The position numbers were made by a program, and so were the translations under genes. Shown here piece after piece: positions 32,053 to 41,326 of a stretch of DNA of 64,000 nucleotides. Under the pieces are notes generated by a model, which saw only the letters and a list, made by a program, of their open reading frames with translations, was not told the DNA's origin and searched no databases. Position 1 is the stretch's first letter. Every line of letters starts with the position of its first letter. The stretch comes from XYD2-FULL-39-9 sp964561035 (GTDB taxonomy: Bacteria > Patescibacteriota > Patescibacteriia > Magasanikbacterales > GWA2-37-8), in contig CAZLNR010000002.1 in NCBI GenBank assembly GCA_964561035.1, positions 1 through 64,000 on the forward strand. The letters run 5' to 3'.

Positions 32053-34086
32053 ATGCAAAAACAGGCAAAGAAATTATTGTTAGCCGCATCGATTGTGTGT
32101 AGTTTTGTATTGTGGGGTGTTGCCCATAGTGCGCGTGCGGCAACTGCAGATGATTTTATTATAACGATCAAAACAGATAATCCGGGTACATCTTCTTCAA
32201 CCGCTTTTACAATTCCTACAAATGGCGCAGGTTATAGTTATGATGTTGATTGTGATATTAATGACGGGCCAGATCCTTTGTTGATAGGTCAAACCGGCGA
32301 TGCTACTTGTGTTTACCCAGTAGCCGGCACCTACACTCTTGCTGTCAGCGGTACTTTTCCTCAAATATTCTTTAATTATGGCGGCGATGCGCAAAAGTTA
32401 GTATCTGTAGATCAGTGGGGTACTGGTGTGTGGAACTCAATGGCCTTCGCTTTTGCCGGAGCTTCCAATATGAATATTACTGCTTTGGATGCGCCTAACC
32501 TAACTGTCGTAACCAGTACGAGCGGCATGTTCAATGAAGCTGCGATTGTTAATGCCGATCTTAGTTCTTGGGATGTGTCTCACGTAACTGATATGTCAGG
32601 TATGTTTTCTGGTGCTCTTGCTTTCAATGGCAATATTAGCACCTGGAATACTTCCCAAGCTACAAATATGTATGCCATGTTTGTAGCAGCTTTAGCTTTT
32701 AATCAGGATATTTCTGGTTGGGATGTTTCGCATGTTACCGATATGAGCTTTATGTTTAAAGCTACTCCAGTGTTTAACCAGCCAATAGGTTCTTGGAACG
32801 TATCAGCAGCTACTAACATGAACTCAATGTTTTTTCAGGCAACTGGTTTTAATCAGAATCTAGCTTCATGGAACACATCTCAAGTTACTGATATGGGCCG
32901 TATGTTTGAGGGTGCAACTGCATTTGATCAAAATATTGGTACATGGAATGTTGGTAATTTACAGGACGCTACTACGTTTTTGAAAAACTCTGGTTTGTCT
33001 AGAGAAAATTATGATAATCTTTTAATGGGCTGGTCTGCGCAAACTGTGCAGCCCGATGTAGTTTTTGGCGCTGGCACACTTCAGTATTGCGCTGCCGCAT
33101 CTCGGACTACATTGGTAAATCCGCCAAATAATTGGGAGATTACCGATGGGGGAGTTGCGCCGTTATGCGATTCAGTTAATAGATTTGTAGAATTTTCAGC
33201 TGCTTCCGCATCCTCAGCAAATGAAACAGCAGCTGATAACTTTCCTGTTTTATTGGTAGACGGAACATTTGGCTCTCCTGCCAATGTGGCCGTGGTGGTA
33301 ACCGGCGGTACAGCTATAAATGGTACTGACTATGTTTATGCAGTAACTACAACGGTGACAATTCCTGCTGGAGTTTATGACGGCACCACATCAACCGCTG
33401 TGCTTATCCCTGTTCCAACCTTAATTAATAATTCAACTGTAGATGGTAATCGCACTATTTTACTGTCCTTAGTAAGCCTTGCTAGTGGTGTTAGTGTGAA
33501 TGATGCTGATGGCAGTGACTCTGTGCAAGACGCTTTAATATATACTATTACGGATGATGATACAGCTTCAAGCGGCGGTTGCAGTAATAATTGTGGTGGT
33601 ACGGCATTTCCGGTTGCATCCGCTTCCCAAGGTGTGTTGGTGGTGCCAATCCCAGCAGCCCCAGCGCCAATTGTAACTGCTCCGCCAGTTGTAGTGCCTG
33701 CAGGTGAAGTGTTGGGTGAAAAAATATCTATTATTGACGAATTGATTTTGAAGTACGATTGCTATACCTATGCAGATGGCATTCGCCAGTTGCAAACTGA
33801 GTTGCAAAAGCAGGGTTATTTTCCAGCTACATTTGTCCCAACCAGATACTATGGCAATATGACTAGAGCTGCCGTGGCTAAATATTTAAATGACAAGCTT
33901 GATGAAATGTCTGTAGATGAATTGGTAAAATTTGCATTCAAACTTGGTCAGCGAAACAGGGCGGTCAAACGATTGCAAACTGAGCTCAAAGCCCTTGGAT
34001 ATTTCCCAGCTTCTGTACCAGCAACCGGTTATCGCGGACCGATTACTAAAGCGGCGATTGCTAAATATAAAGCTGCCCATAAATAA
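32053..34086 (+). CDS. Secreted BspA-like (DUF285) surface protein with peptidoglycan-binding repeats
   Basis: A 677-residue secreted protein. The signal peptide is about residues 1-35 (basic start, LLLAASIVCSFVLWGVAH, cleavage near ARA-ATA). About residues 150-320 hold five to six BspA/DUF285 repeats of the form SWDVSxVTDMSxMFxxAxxFNQ, a leucine-rich-repeat-like adhesion module. A Calx-beta-like domain follows (about 375-500), then a Pro/Val-rich linker. The C-terminus has two peptidoglycan-binding-like repeats very similar to those of the previous surface protein, including TRYYGNMTRAAVAKYL and the closing TKAAIAKY. The shared tail suggests both proteins are held on the cell wall in the same way. 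Confidence 0.88.
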   Translation: MQKQAKKLLLAASIVCSFVLWGVAHSARAATADDFIITIKTDNPGTSSSTAFTIPTNGAGYSYDVDCDINDGPDPLLIGQTGDATCVYPVAGTYTLAVSGTFPQIFFNYGGDAQKLVSVDQWGTGVWNSMAFAFAGASNMNITALDAPNLTVVTSTSGMFNEAAIVNADLSSWDVSHVTDMSGMFSGALAFNGNISTWNTSQATNMYAMFVAALAFNQDISGWDVSHVTDMSFMFKATPVFNQPIGSWNVSAATNMNSMFFQATGFNQNLASWNTSQVTDMGRMFEGATAFDQNIGTWNVGNLQDATTFLKNSGLSRENYDNLLMGWSAQTVQPDVVFGAGTLQYCAAASRTTLVNPPNNWEITDGGVAPLCDSVNRFVEFSAASASSANETAADNFPVLLVDGTFGSPANVAVVVTGGTAINGTDYVYAVTTTVTIPAGVYDGTTSTAVLIPVPTLINNSTVDGNRTILLSLVSLASGVSVNDADGSDSVQDALIYTITDDDTASSGGCSNNCGGTAFPVASASQGVLVVPIPAAPAPIVTAPPVVVPAGEVLGEKISIIDELILKYDCYTYADGIRQLQTELQKQGYFPATFVPTRYYGNMTRAAVAKYLNDKLDEMSVDELVKFAFKLGQRNRAVKRLQTELKALGYFPASVPATGYRGPITKAAIAKYKAAHK

Positions 34087-34107
34087 TTAAAACAACAAAA
34101 CAAAAAC

Positions 34108-34133
34108 TCAGCGCTCTCCGGCGTTGATTTTTT
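34108..34133 (+). terminator. Terminator of BspA-like protein
   Basis: TCAGCGC (34108-34114) pairs with GCGTTGA (34121-34127) with one G-U pair, followed by a six-T run. Confidence 0.6.
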
Positions 34134-34179
34134 GTTTATTGGTGTGATATGATATATCTATATAAAAGGAGAGAATCTC

Positions 34180-35157
34180 ATGAAAAAAACACTTAAAAAG
34201 TATTTTATTCCGCATCGCGCGAATAACTTTCACCCCCATATACTGCATACAAAGCGGGCAATTTTTTATAGCCTTATATTCTTGTGTTCCAAAATAATCA
34301 TTGTGTTGTTTGCGGTATTGTTGCCGGTGGGCGTATTTGTTTTGCCGGATGTTTTGGCAGAGCAACAAAAGCAAATTGTGGCGCTTACCAATAAGGCCCG
34401 TGCCGAAAAAAATTTGCCCCCATTGGCAATTTCAGGCAAGCTAGAAACTTCTGCTCAGTATAAAGCAGACGATATGTCTCAAAAACAATATTTTGCCCAT
34501 ACAAATAATAAAAAGGGGCTTTCAGGATGGCTTAGGGATGCGGGGTATGCATACCATGTGGCGGGAGAAAATTTGGCTGTCGGTTTTAGTTCTGCCGAAG
34601 ATGTGGTTAATGCGTGGAAGAACAGCCCAACTCATTATGCCAATTTAATTGATGCAGATTTTACCGAGCTAGGCATTGGTTTGTCTGGCGGAGTGTATAA
34701 TGGTCGTGCCACTGTATTTATTGCCCAACACTTAGCTGAGCCGTTTGCGCGTGCGGCTATTGAACAGCCTGTAGCTAAAAAAGCTGTAAAAAAATCATTT
34801 GTCGCAGAAGTAAAAACGGTTAATGTCGCCGATGAGGTGAGCTCAACCCCGGTTGCATCTGAAACCGTATCTTCATCTGTTTTGTCCGCTCGAGAAGAAA
34901 ATGCAGCCGAAGATCAAAATCCAGCCATAAATATAGACACGCAAACACCGGTTGAAAAATACATACAAGCAAAAAATTTATTACCTCCACTTACCAATAT
35001 TTTTGCCATATCCCAGACCATCTATTTTATTGCAATGATGTTTTTTGCAGGAGCTTTGATGTTAAGTATCGCTACCCATGTTCGCAAAAAGCGATATCAT
35101 ATTATTGCTCAAACCAGCGGTCTTATCGCTTTGTTGTTTGTATTCTGGAGGTTCTAG
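34180..35157 (+). CDS. CAP/SCP-domain secreted protein (YkwD-like)
   Basis: A 325-residue protein with a hydrophobic segment at about 30-55 and a CAP domain at about 65-185. The CAP motifs are LTNKARAEKNLPPL, the His at 107 in YFAHTN, the Glu at 130 in AGENLAVG and the His at 152 in SPTHYANL. A Ser/Val/Glu-rich spacer follows (about 195-265), then two C-terminal hydrophobic segments (about 275-325). The CAP domain is therefore outside, held between membrane segments. CAP proteins are linked to surface functions, but no enzymatic role can be assigned. AAAGGAGAG upstream is one of the few Shine-Dalgarno sites in an AT-rich core-type gene. Confidence 0.88.
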   Translation: MKKTLKKYFIPHRANNFHPHILHTKRAIFYSLIFLCSKIIIVLFAVLLPVGVFVLPDVLAEQQKQIVALTNKARAEKNLPPLAISGKLETSAQYKADDMSQKQYFAHTNNKKGLSGWLRDAGYAYHVAGENLAVGFSSAEDVVNAWKNSPTHYANLIDADFTELGIGLSGGVYNGRATVFIAQHLAEPFARAAIEQPVAKKAVKKSFVAEVKTVNVADEVSSTPVASETVSSSVLSAREENAAEDQNPAINIDTQTPVEKYIQAKNLLPPLTNIFAISQTIYFIAMMFFAGALMLSIATHVRKKRYHIIAQTSGLIALLFVFWRF

Positions 35158-35159
35158 GA

Positions 35160-35188
35160 TTGACAAAACGCCTTAAGTAGGCTAGTGT
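35160..35188 (+). promoter_or_regulatory. Promoter of uvrBA
   Basis: TTGACA (35160-35165), 17-nt spacer, TAGTGT (35183-35188). A CCGG-GAAA-CCGG hairpin (35202-35213) lies in the short leader. Confidence 0.6.
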
Positions 35189-35239
35189 ACCCCTATATAA
35201 ACCGGGAAACCGGCGGTTTTGCATTTTTATTTAAAAACC

Positions 35240-37153
35240 ATGTCATTATTTTCAATTCACTCTAAGTTTCAGCCGTCTGGCGACCAGCCTCAAGCCATAG
35301 AAAAACTCGTGGCTAGTTTGCGTTCGGGTAATCGTTACCAGACTTTGCTTGGAGTTACCGGCTCAGGAAAAACATTTACCGTTGCCAATGTCATTAAAGA
35401 ATTTGATCGCCCCACGCTTATTATGGCGCCCAACAAAGCATTGGCTGCGCAGCTATATCGTGAATACAAAAATTTTTTTCCAGAAAATTCGGTCAATTAT
35501 TTCGTTTCATATTACGACTACTACCAGCCAGAAGCGTACATGCCAACGAGTGATACGTATATAGAAAAAGAATCAATGATAAATGAAGAGATAGACCGTT
35601 TGCGCCATCAGGCCACCAGCGCGCTTATGTCGCGCAAAGACGTAATTGTCGTAGCATCGGTATCGTGTATCTACAATCTTGGTGTGCCGGTTAACTATTT
35701 TGATTCCGCGGTGCATGTGGAAGTTGGCATGCCCTTAACCCGTGCCGATTTGATGCGCCAGCTTATAAAAATTCAATTTGTTCGCACGCCTGGGTCGTTG
35801 GAGCGTGGTACATTTCGTGTGCGGGGCGATGTGTTTGAGATTGCGCCAGCCTCGGAAAAATTCATTTATCGCATAGAAATTATCAATCAAAAAATCGCGG
35901 AAATCGGTATTTTAAACGGCACAACCAGGACGGTGCAAGAGCAGCTTAAAGATGCGGTTATTTTCCCGGTTAAGCACTTTGTGTCTTCGGAACCGCAAAT
36001 TAAAGAAGCTATTAAAGAAATTAAAGCCGAACTAAAAGATCAACTTAGTTATTTTAAAAAACATAAGCTGTATTTGGAAGCTCAGCGTTTGGAGCGTCGA
36101 ACCAAGTATGATATGGAAATGATTTCCACGCTTGGTTTTTGCCACGGCATTGAAAATTATTCACGTCATTTGGCAGGTAAATTGGCCGGTGAGGCGCCCG
36201 ATACTTTATTGTCATATTTCCCTTGGAAAAAAGATAAAGATGGTAAAAATATTCCAGATTTTCTCACTATCATGGATGAATCGCATATTGGGTTGCCGCA
36301 AGTGCGCGGTATGTATGCGGGAGATCGCAGCCGCAAAGAAACGCTGGTGCAATATGGCTGGCGCTTGCCGTCGGCTTTGGATAATCGCCCTCTTAAATTT
36401 GATGAATTTGAAAAACGAATTGGACAGGTGATTTTTACCTCAGCCACCCCAGGTGATTTTGAGCTGCAGCATTCTTCGGCTGTTGCCGAGCAGGTTATCC
36501 GTCCTACCGGTCTCATTGATCCGCCGATAGAAGTTCGTCCGGTGTTTGATAAAAAAACAAACAGAGGCCAAGTGGATGATATTATTGCTGAGATTGAAAA
36601 AATTACTGCATTGGGTGAGCGGGCGATTATAAATGTTTTAACTAAAAAAATGGCCGAAGAATTATCTGAATTTTTGAAGCAAAAAAAGTTTGCCGTTAAT
36701 TATTTGCATTCAGATGTAAAGACGTTGGAGCGCACGGAAATTTTAACCCAATTCCGCCAAGGCATATTTAATGTGTTAATTGGTGTCAACTTGTTGCGCG
36801 AAGGTTTGGATTTGCCCGAGGTAACATTGGTAGCAATTATGGATGCCGATCGTGAAGGATTTTTGCGCAGCGAAGAATCGCTGATGCAGACCATGGGCCG
36901 CGCGGCTAGAAATGTAAAAGGTTCGGTGATCTTGTATGCAGATACTATTACCAAATCTATGAAAGCGGCGATGAAAGAAGTGGAGCGTCGTAGAAAATTA
37001 CAAATAGCATACAATGAAAAGCACGGTATTACGCCGCAAACCACCAACAAAGAAATTGAACAGTTTTTGGATATTCCGGATGCTGAACCTGCCAAACAGT
37101 CAAAAGAAAAGCGCCAGATGCCAATGTTGAAAAATAAAAAGTTAAAAAAATAA
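35240..37153 (+). CDS. uvrB: Excinuclease ABC subunit B, lacking the UVR tail
   Basis: DNA-damage verification helicase of nucleotide excision repair. Walker A GVTGSGKT lies at residues 38-45, the beta-hairpin YYDYYQPEAY follows, and the C-terminal helicase motifs include NLLREGLDLPEVTLVAI and QTMGRAARN. At 637 residues it stops shortly after the conserved HGITPQT stretch with a Lys-rich tail. The C-terminal UVR helical hairpin that binds UvrC in most bacteria is absent. I start at 35240 (MSLFSIHSKFQPSGDQP). uvrA begins 8 bp downstream. Confidence 0.96.
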   Translation: MSLFSIHSKFQPSGDQPQAIEKLVASLRSGNRYQTLLGVTGSGKTFTVANVIKEFDRPTLIMAPNKALAAQLYREYKNFFPENSVNYFVSYYDYYQPEAYMPTSDTYIEKESMINEEIDRLRHQATSALMSRKDVIVVASVSCIYNLGVPVNYFDSAVHVEVGMPLTRADLMRQLIKIQFVRTPGSLERGTFRVRGDVFEIAPASEKFIYRIEIINQKIAEIGILNGTTRTVQEQLKDAVIFPVKHFVSSEPQIKEAIKEIKAELKDQLSYFKKHKLYLEAQRLERRTKYDMEMISTLGFCHGIENYSRHLAGKLAGEAPDTLLSYFPWKKDKDGKNIPDFLTIMDESHIGLPQVRGMYAGDRSRKETLVQYGWRLPSALDNRPLKFDEFEKRIGQVIFTSATPGDFELQHSSAVAEQVIRPTGLIDPPIEVRPVFDKKTNRGQVDDIIAEIEKITALGERAIINVLTKKMAEELSEFLKQKKFAVNYLHSDVKTLERTEILTQFRQGIFNVLIGVNLLREGLDLPEVTLVAIMDADREGFLRSEESLMQTMGRAARNVKGSVILYADTITKSMKAAMKEVERRRKLQIAYNEKHGITPQTTNKEIEQFLDIPDAEPAKQSKEKRQMPMLKNKKLKK

Positions 37154-37161
37154 TCCTCTTT

Positions 37162-39660
37162 ATGGAAGACAAAATTATAATCAAAAAAGCCAGGGTACAT
37201 AATCTTAAAAATGTATCTTTGGAAATTCCGAAAAATAAATTTACGGTGTTTACCGGCGTGTCGGGCAGCGGCAAATCATCGCTGGCTTTTGATACCATTT
37301 TTGCTGAAGGCCAGCGTCGATATATAGAATCTTTGTCGCCCTATGCTCGCCAGTTTTTGGGTCAAATGGAACGAGCTGATGTGGACGAAATTACCGGGCT
37401 GTCGCCAGCTATTGCTATTGGTCAGAAAGCGTTGAGCCATAATCCGCGATCTATCGTTGGTACGCTTACTGAAATTTATGACTATTTGCGAGTGTTATAT
37501 GCGCGCTTGGGAGAAGTGTTTTGCCCAACCTGCGGCACCAAGATTGAAAAACTTTCTCCAGAAGAAATGATTGATATTATTTTGGGTATGGCCAAAGAGT
37601 TGAATCAAAAAACCGTAACAGTTTTATCTCCGGTAGTTCGGGCTCGCAAAGGGGAATATTACCAAATGCTTTATGATTTTTTAAACGAAGGTTTTGATCA
37701 TGCTCGAGTGGACGGTAAAATGCATTCGCTCCATGACCGCATAGAGTTGTCTCGCAACAAAGCGCATAACATCGATATTGTTATAGACAGGGTAATGATA
37801 AGCGATGAAAGCCGTTTGTTTGAAGCTGTGGAAAATGCGTTGGAGCATAGCAAAGGGTTGGTAACAGTGTTGTTTAATGAAAATACTAAAAATCCAAAAG
37901 AACGATTGCTTTCCAGCCATTGGTCATGCCCAACTGACGGGTTTTCTTTCCCGGAAATTGAACCGCGCCTATTTTCGTTTAACAGCCCTTCTGGCGCCTG
38001 TGTGGCTTGCGGCGGTTTGGGTAAGGTGGATGCGTTTAGTAAAGAAATTTGTGTTGAGTGCCAAGGTAAGCGCCTAAAACCGGAAGCACTGTCGGTGCGT
38101 ATCAAAGATAAAAATATTTACGAAGTTTCTGCTCTAACCATTGAGGATTGTCAGAAATTTTTTAAAGATTACGGTAAAAATTTAAATGAACGCCAAACCC
38201 TTATTGCGCACAATATTATAAAAGAAATAAATGACCGCCTGACTTTTTTGCTTGAAGTTGGTTTGGATTATATTACCCTTACTCGTGAAGCGCATACATT
38301 GTCGGGTGGTGAGGCGCAGCGTATTCGGCTGGCTTCGCAGATCGGTTCTCATTTATCCAATACTTTGTATGTGTTGGATGAACCAACCATTGGCCTTCAT
38401 GAACGCGATACCGAACGGCTGGTAAAAACACTCAAGTCGTTGCGCGATGAAAATAATACAGTTATTATTGTGGAGCATGATGAGCGTACCATTAAAGACT
38501 CAGATTATTTGGTAGATTTGGGTCCGCGCGCTGGAGAGTTGGGTGGAGAAGTGGTCTACGCCGGCCCAACTAAAGATATTAAAAAAGAAAAAGACAAATC
38601 TCTTACTCTTAAATATTTAACCGGAGAAGAAAAAATTGAAGTGCCAAAAAAACGCCGCTGGAAAGAAACGGAAGAAATCAGTATTGTCGGCGCTCGCGCG
38701 CATAATTTAAAAAATATCAATGTAAAAATTCCATTGCGCAAATTGGTTTGTATTTCAGGCGTGTCCGGCGGCGGCAAATCATCTTTGTTGTATGATGTGT
38801 TGTACGAAAATATCGCCCGCATCAAAAGCAGATTTAAGAAATTGGAAGATGTAAGCAGTATTACCGGTACCGAATATGTAGATAAGGCGGTCATTGTAGA
38901 TCAATCGCCAATTGGCCGTACGCCTCGTTCCAACCCGGCAACGTATACAGGTATTTTTACGCCCATTCGTGATTTTTATGCTAGTTTGGAAGAAGCCAGA
39001 TTGCGCGGTTATACGCATTCAAGATTTTCGTTCAATCGTCCGGGTGGCCGCTGTGAGGCATGTGAAGGCGCGGGTTTTAATACGATTGAAATGCATTTCA
39101 TGCCAGAAGTAGAAGTGCCGTGTGAGGTGTGTCATGGCAAGCGATTTAGCCGCGAAACATTGCAAGTAAAACATAAAAATAAAAATATTGCCGACGTACT
39201 TGAGATGACGGTAAATGAAGCGGTTAAATTTTTTGAACATATATATCAGATTACCGACAAGCTAAAGGTTTTGCAGGAAGTCGGTTTGGGGTATCTGCGT
39301 TTGGGTCAAAGTGCAACCACTTTATCGGGCGGTGAGGCGCAGCGTATTAAATTGGCGCGTGAACTCACTGCGCCGCTAGGCAAGAAAAATTTGTACCTGC
39401 TTGATGAGCCGACAGTCGGGTTGCATTATTTGGATATTGAAATGCTACTAGCTGTGCTCAATAAATTGGTAGATAAAGGTAATTCAGTGGTGGTGATTGA
39501 GCATAATTTGCACATGATAAAATGCGCAGACTGGATTATTGATATGGGCCCAGAAGGCGGAGCCAAGGGCGGTATGGTAGTGGCAAAAGGCACGCCGGAA
39601 GAGGTTGGAGATAATCCGCATTCATATACAGGTTTGTATTTAAAACCATATTTGGACTAG
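37162..39660 (+). CDS. uvrA: Excinuclease ABC subunit A
   Basis: Damage-recognition ATPase with two ABC modules. The first Walker A is GVSGSGKSSLAFD, and the second reads GVSGGGKSSLLYD. Both ABC signatures (TLSGGEAQRI) are present. The first zinc module CPTCG is near residue 118. The next module has SCPTDGFS followed by GACVACGG, so an Asp replaces one of four expected cysteines. The last zinc module (GRCEACEGAG...CEVCHG) is intact. The 832 residues are about 100 shorter than E. coli UvrA. It ends in TAG just before a GC-rich orphan cassette. Confidence 0.96.
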   Translation: MEDKIIIKKARVHNLKNVSLEIPKNKFTVFTGVSGSGKSSLAFDTIFAEGQRRYIESLSPYARQFLGQMERADVDEITGLSPAIAIGQKALSHNPRSIVGTLTEIYDYLRVLYARLGEVFCPTCGTKIEKLSPEEMIDIILGMAKELNQKTVTVLSPVVRARKGEYYQMLYDFLNEGFDHARVDGKMHSLHDRIELSRNKAHNIDIVIDRVMISDESRLFEAVENALEHSKGLVTVLFNENTKNPKERLLSSHWSCPTDGFSFPEIEPRLFSFNSPSGACVACGGLGKVDAFSKEICVECQGKRLKPEALSVRIKDKNIYEVSALTIEDCQKFFKDYGKNLNERQTLIAHNIIKEINDRLTFLLEVGLDYITLTREAHTLSGGEAQRIRLASQIGSHLSNTLYVLDEPTIGLHERDTERLVKTLKSLRDENNTVIIVEHDERTIKDSDYLVDLGPRAGELGGEVVYAGPTKDIKKEKDKSLTLKYLTGEEKIEVPKKRRWKETEEISIVGARAHNLKNINVKIPLRKLVCISGVSGGGKSSLLYDVLYENIARIKSRFKKLEDVSSITGTEYVDKAVIVDQSPIGRTPRSNPATYTGIFTPIRDFYASLEEARLRGYTHSRFSFNRPGGRCEACEGAGFNTIEMHFMPEVEVPCEVCHGKRFSRETLQVKHKNKNIADVLEMTVNEAVKFFEHIYQITDKLKVLQEVGLGYLRLGQSATTLSGGEAQRIKLARELTAPLGKKNLYLLDEPTVGLHYLDIEMLLAVLNKLVDKGNSVVVIEHNLHMIKCADWIIDMGPEGGAKGGMVVAKGTPEEVGDNPHSYTGLYLKPYLD

Positions 39661-39667
39661 TTGTTTT

Positions 39668-39696
39668 TTGACAATGTTAAACCTTTTTGAAAGGAT
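39668..39696 (+). promoter_or_regulatory. Possible promoter of orphan gene 4
   Basis: TTGACA (39668-39673) has only a poor -10 (AAGGAT) at 17 nt; TAAAAT is present at 39696-39701 but 22 nt away. The leader contains TTCTTTCA (39721-39728) pairing with TGAAAGAA (39748-39755), and a 10-bp palindromic stem at 39778-39799. Confidence 0.35.
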
Positions 39697-39831
39697 AAAA
39701 TAAAGTGTGATGTACCGGTTTTCTTTCAGGTTATAAAATTTGTAGTTTGAAAGAAGCCTGGTACTACCCGGCGCTTCCTTTTAACCAAGTGGTTAAAAGC
39801 GTTTGCCTTTATGGCAAGAAAGCGATCGGCC

Positions 39832-40335
39832 ATGTCGAATCTCATTACGCCCGTGTCTATTGTGCCTTCCGTGGTGCATGTGCAGCGCCATGGTGATTAT
39901 GTGAAGGTTGGGGCGCTAGAAACGAATGAGATGTATTTGGTGAGGATTGTGGGAAACGCTTTGGCTAGGTGGCTCAGCGGTCTGGTTCGCAGCAATAGCG
40001 GCAACTTCGCAGCTTTGCCGGTGGAAACCGGTGTATCTGTGAGGTTCCATATGTTGGCATCGGCTGTGTTTGTTGAGTACAGTCAACTGGCAATTGTTCC
40101 GCTTGAAGTTGTATTTGCCCTAATGGCACAGCAGAAGCCTGGGGAGCCGGGGGTGCTGGCTATTGAACGCCCAAACTGTAAACCCCAATGGAATGTGTTT
40201 CGTACTCAGATAGGGTCTGAGGTCTGTGGTTTGTGGGTATGGCTCGGTAGCTTCGGATGGTCGGTGTTTGCGGATTTTCGTAATTCTGGCAAATACTGGT
40301 CGCTGGGCGATCGAATGTTCGGTATTGTCGGGTAA
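39832..40335 (+). CDS. GC-rich orphan protein 4
   Basis: Unrecognised 167-residue protein of GC-rich codon use, between uvrA and the gerMN-uvrC pair. It reads as a mixed alpha/beta soluble protein with several aromatic residues near the C-terminus (WVWLGSFGWSVFADF). No signal peptide and no known motif. The start is uncertain: the ATG at 39832 gives MSNLITPV, and an ATG at 39811 would add seven residues. Neither has a strong Shine-Dalgarno, unlike the other orphans. It ends TAA and is followed directly by TGA. Confidence 0.6.
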   Translation: MSNLITPVSIVPSVVHVQRHGDYVKVGALETNEMYLVRIVGNALARWLSGLVRSNSGNFAALPVETGVSVRFHMLASAVFVEYSQLAIVPLEVVFALMAQQKPGEPGVLAIERPNCKPQWNVFRTQIGSEVCGLWVWLGSFGWSVFADFRNSGKYWSLGDRMFGIVG

Positions 40336-40368
40336 TGACGACAAACCGGATTGTAAGGAGTAGAGTGT

Positions 40369-40406
40369 GGGGGTGTGTTTGGCGCTTGCGGCGTGAAGCC
40401 ACCCCT
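40369..40406 (+). terminator. Possible terminator of orphan gene 4
   Basis: GGGGTG (40370-40375) can pair with CACCCC (40400-40405) around a GC-rich inner loop, followed by a T-rich stretch. Confidence 0.4.
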
Positions 40407-40443
40407 CTTCGTTGCTTTATTTTTTAATTAAATTTATTTATTG

Positions 40444-40449
40444 TATAAT
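40444..40449 (+). promoter_or_regulatory. -10 element of gerMN-uvrC
   Basis: TATAAT lies only 6 bp before the ATG at 40456, so a promoter here would produce an almost leaderless mRNA. The -35 region is AT-rich without a clear match. Confidence 0.4.
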
Positions 40450-40455
40450 CAGGAT

Positions 40456-41310
40456 ATGAAAAAAATATTTTTTATTATTTTACTGACAATAATTGGAACT
40501 GCCATGGTTGTAAGCTGGCGATATTTTGGCGCGCAGAAAGATAAAAATAAAACTGTTGATGTGCTGCCGGTTCAGATAGTTACCACTACAGCTGCCGGCC
40601 TAACCGTGTTTGCTCCAGCTGAAAATAGTCTCATAACATCACCATTTAAAATTACTGGAGTGGTAAACGGTGACGGTTGGTATGGGTTTGAGGGGCAAGT
40701 GGGTTCGGTAACGGTATATGATAATGCCGGCACAGTTCTAGATATTAAACCGCTTACCGCAACTTCGGATTGGATGACTTCCACGGTACGGTTTGAAGCC
40801 AATATAGAGTTTTTAACCACTGCCACCTCAGGTGTGCTCGTGTTTAAAAATGAAAATGCTAGCGGTGAACCAGCGCGAGATAAAACCATGTCCATGCCAG
40901 TACGGTTCGTGCCGGTAGGGGAAACAAGTAAAGTTAAAGCATATTTTGTAAATAACGCGCTTGATCCAAATATTTCTTGTGCTAAAGTATTTCCCGTAGT
41001 GCGTTTGGTGCCAAAAACAGAAGCGGTTGCCAAGGCTGCTTTGTTGGAATTGCTAAAAGGCCCGACTAATCACGAGAAGCAGTCCGGGTATGAAACCGCT
41101 CTCAACGCCGGAGTAACTGTTGACGGTATTACCATTGTAAATGGTGTGGCTACGGTTGATTTTGACAGTGTTCTTGATGCGAACGTTGCCGGTTCGTGCC
41201 GCGTGGGTCTTATTCGGGCGCAAATTGAGCAAACACTTAAACAGTTTCCAAGCGTATCTACGGTAGTTATTTCGGTTAATGGCCGTACCGAAGATATTTT
41301 ACAACCGTAG
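40456..41310 (+). CDS. GerMN/Gmad2-domain membrane-anchored protein
   Basis: A 284-residue exported or anchored protein. One N-terminal hydrophobic helix (residues 3-20) leads into an immunoglobulin-like Gmad2 domain at about 50-155 (VFAPAENSLITSPFKITGVVNG), followed by a GerMN domain at about 160-284 (KAYFVNNALDP...ALLELLKGPT...VDGITIVNGVATVDF). These domains occur in many CPR and Firmicute envelope proteins; their role is not defined outside spore germination. I start at the ATG at 40456; a TTG at 40441 would place the -10 box inside the gene. uvrC follows 16 bp later. Confidence 0.85.
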   Translation: MKKIFFIILLTIIGTAMVVSWRYFGAQKDKNKTVDVLPVQIVTTTAAGLTVFAPAENSLITSPFKITGVVNGDGWYGFEGQVGSVTVYDNAGTVLDIKPLTATSDWMTSTVRFEANIEFLTTATSGVLVFKNENASGEPARDKTMSMPVRFVPVGETSKVKAYFVNNALDPNISCAKVFPVVRLVPKTEAVAKAALLELLKGPTNHEKQSGYETALNAGVTVDGITIVNGVATVDFDSVLDANVAGSCRVGLIRAQIEQTLKQFPSVSTVVISVNGRTEDILQP

Positions 41311-41326
41311 TTTGTAGGTTTTGCCT

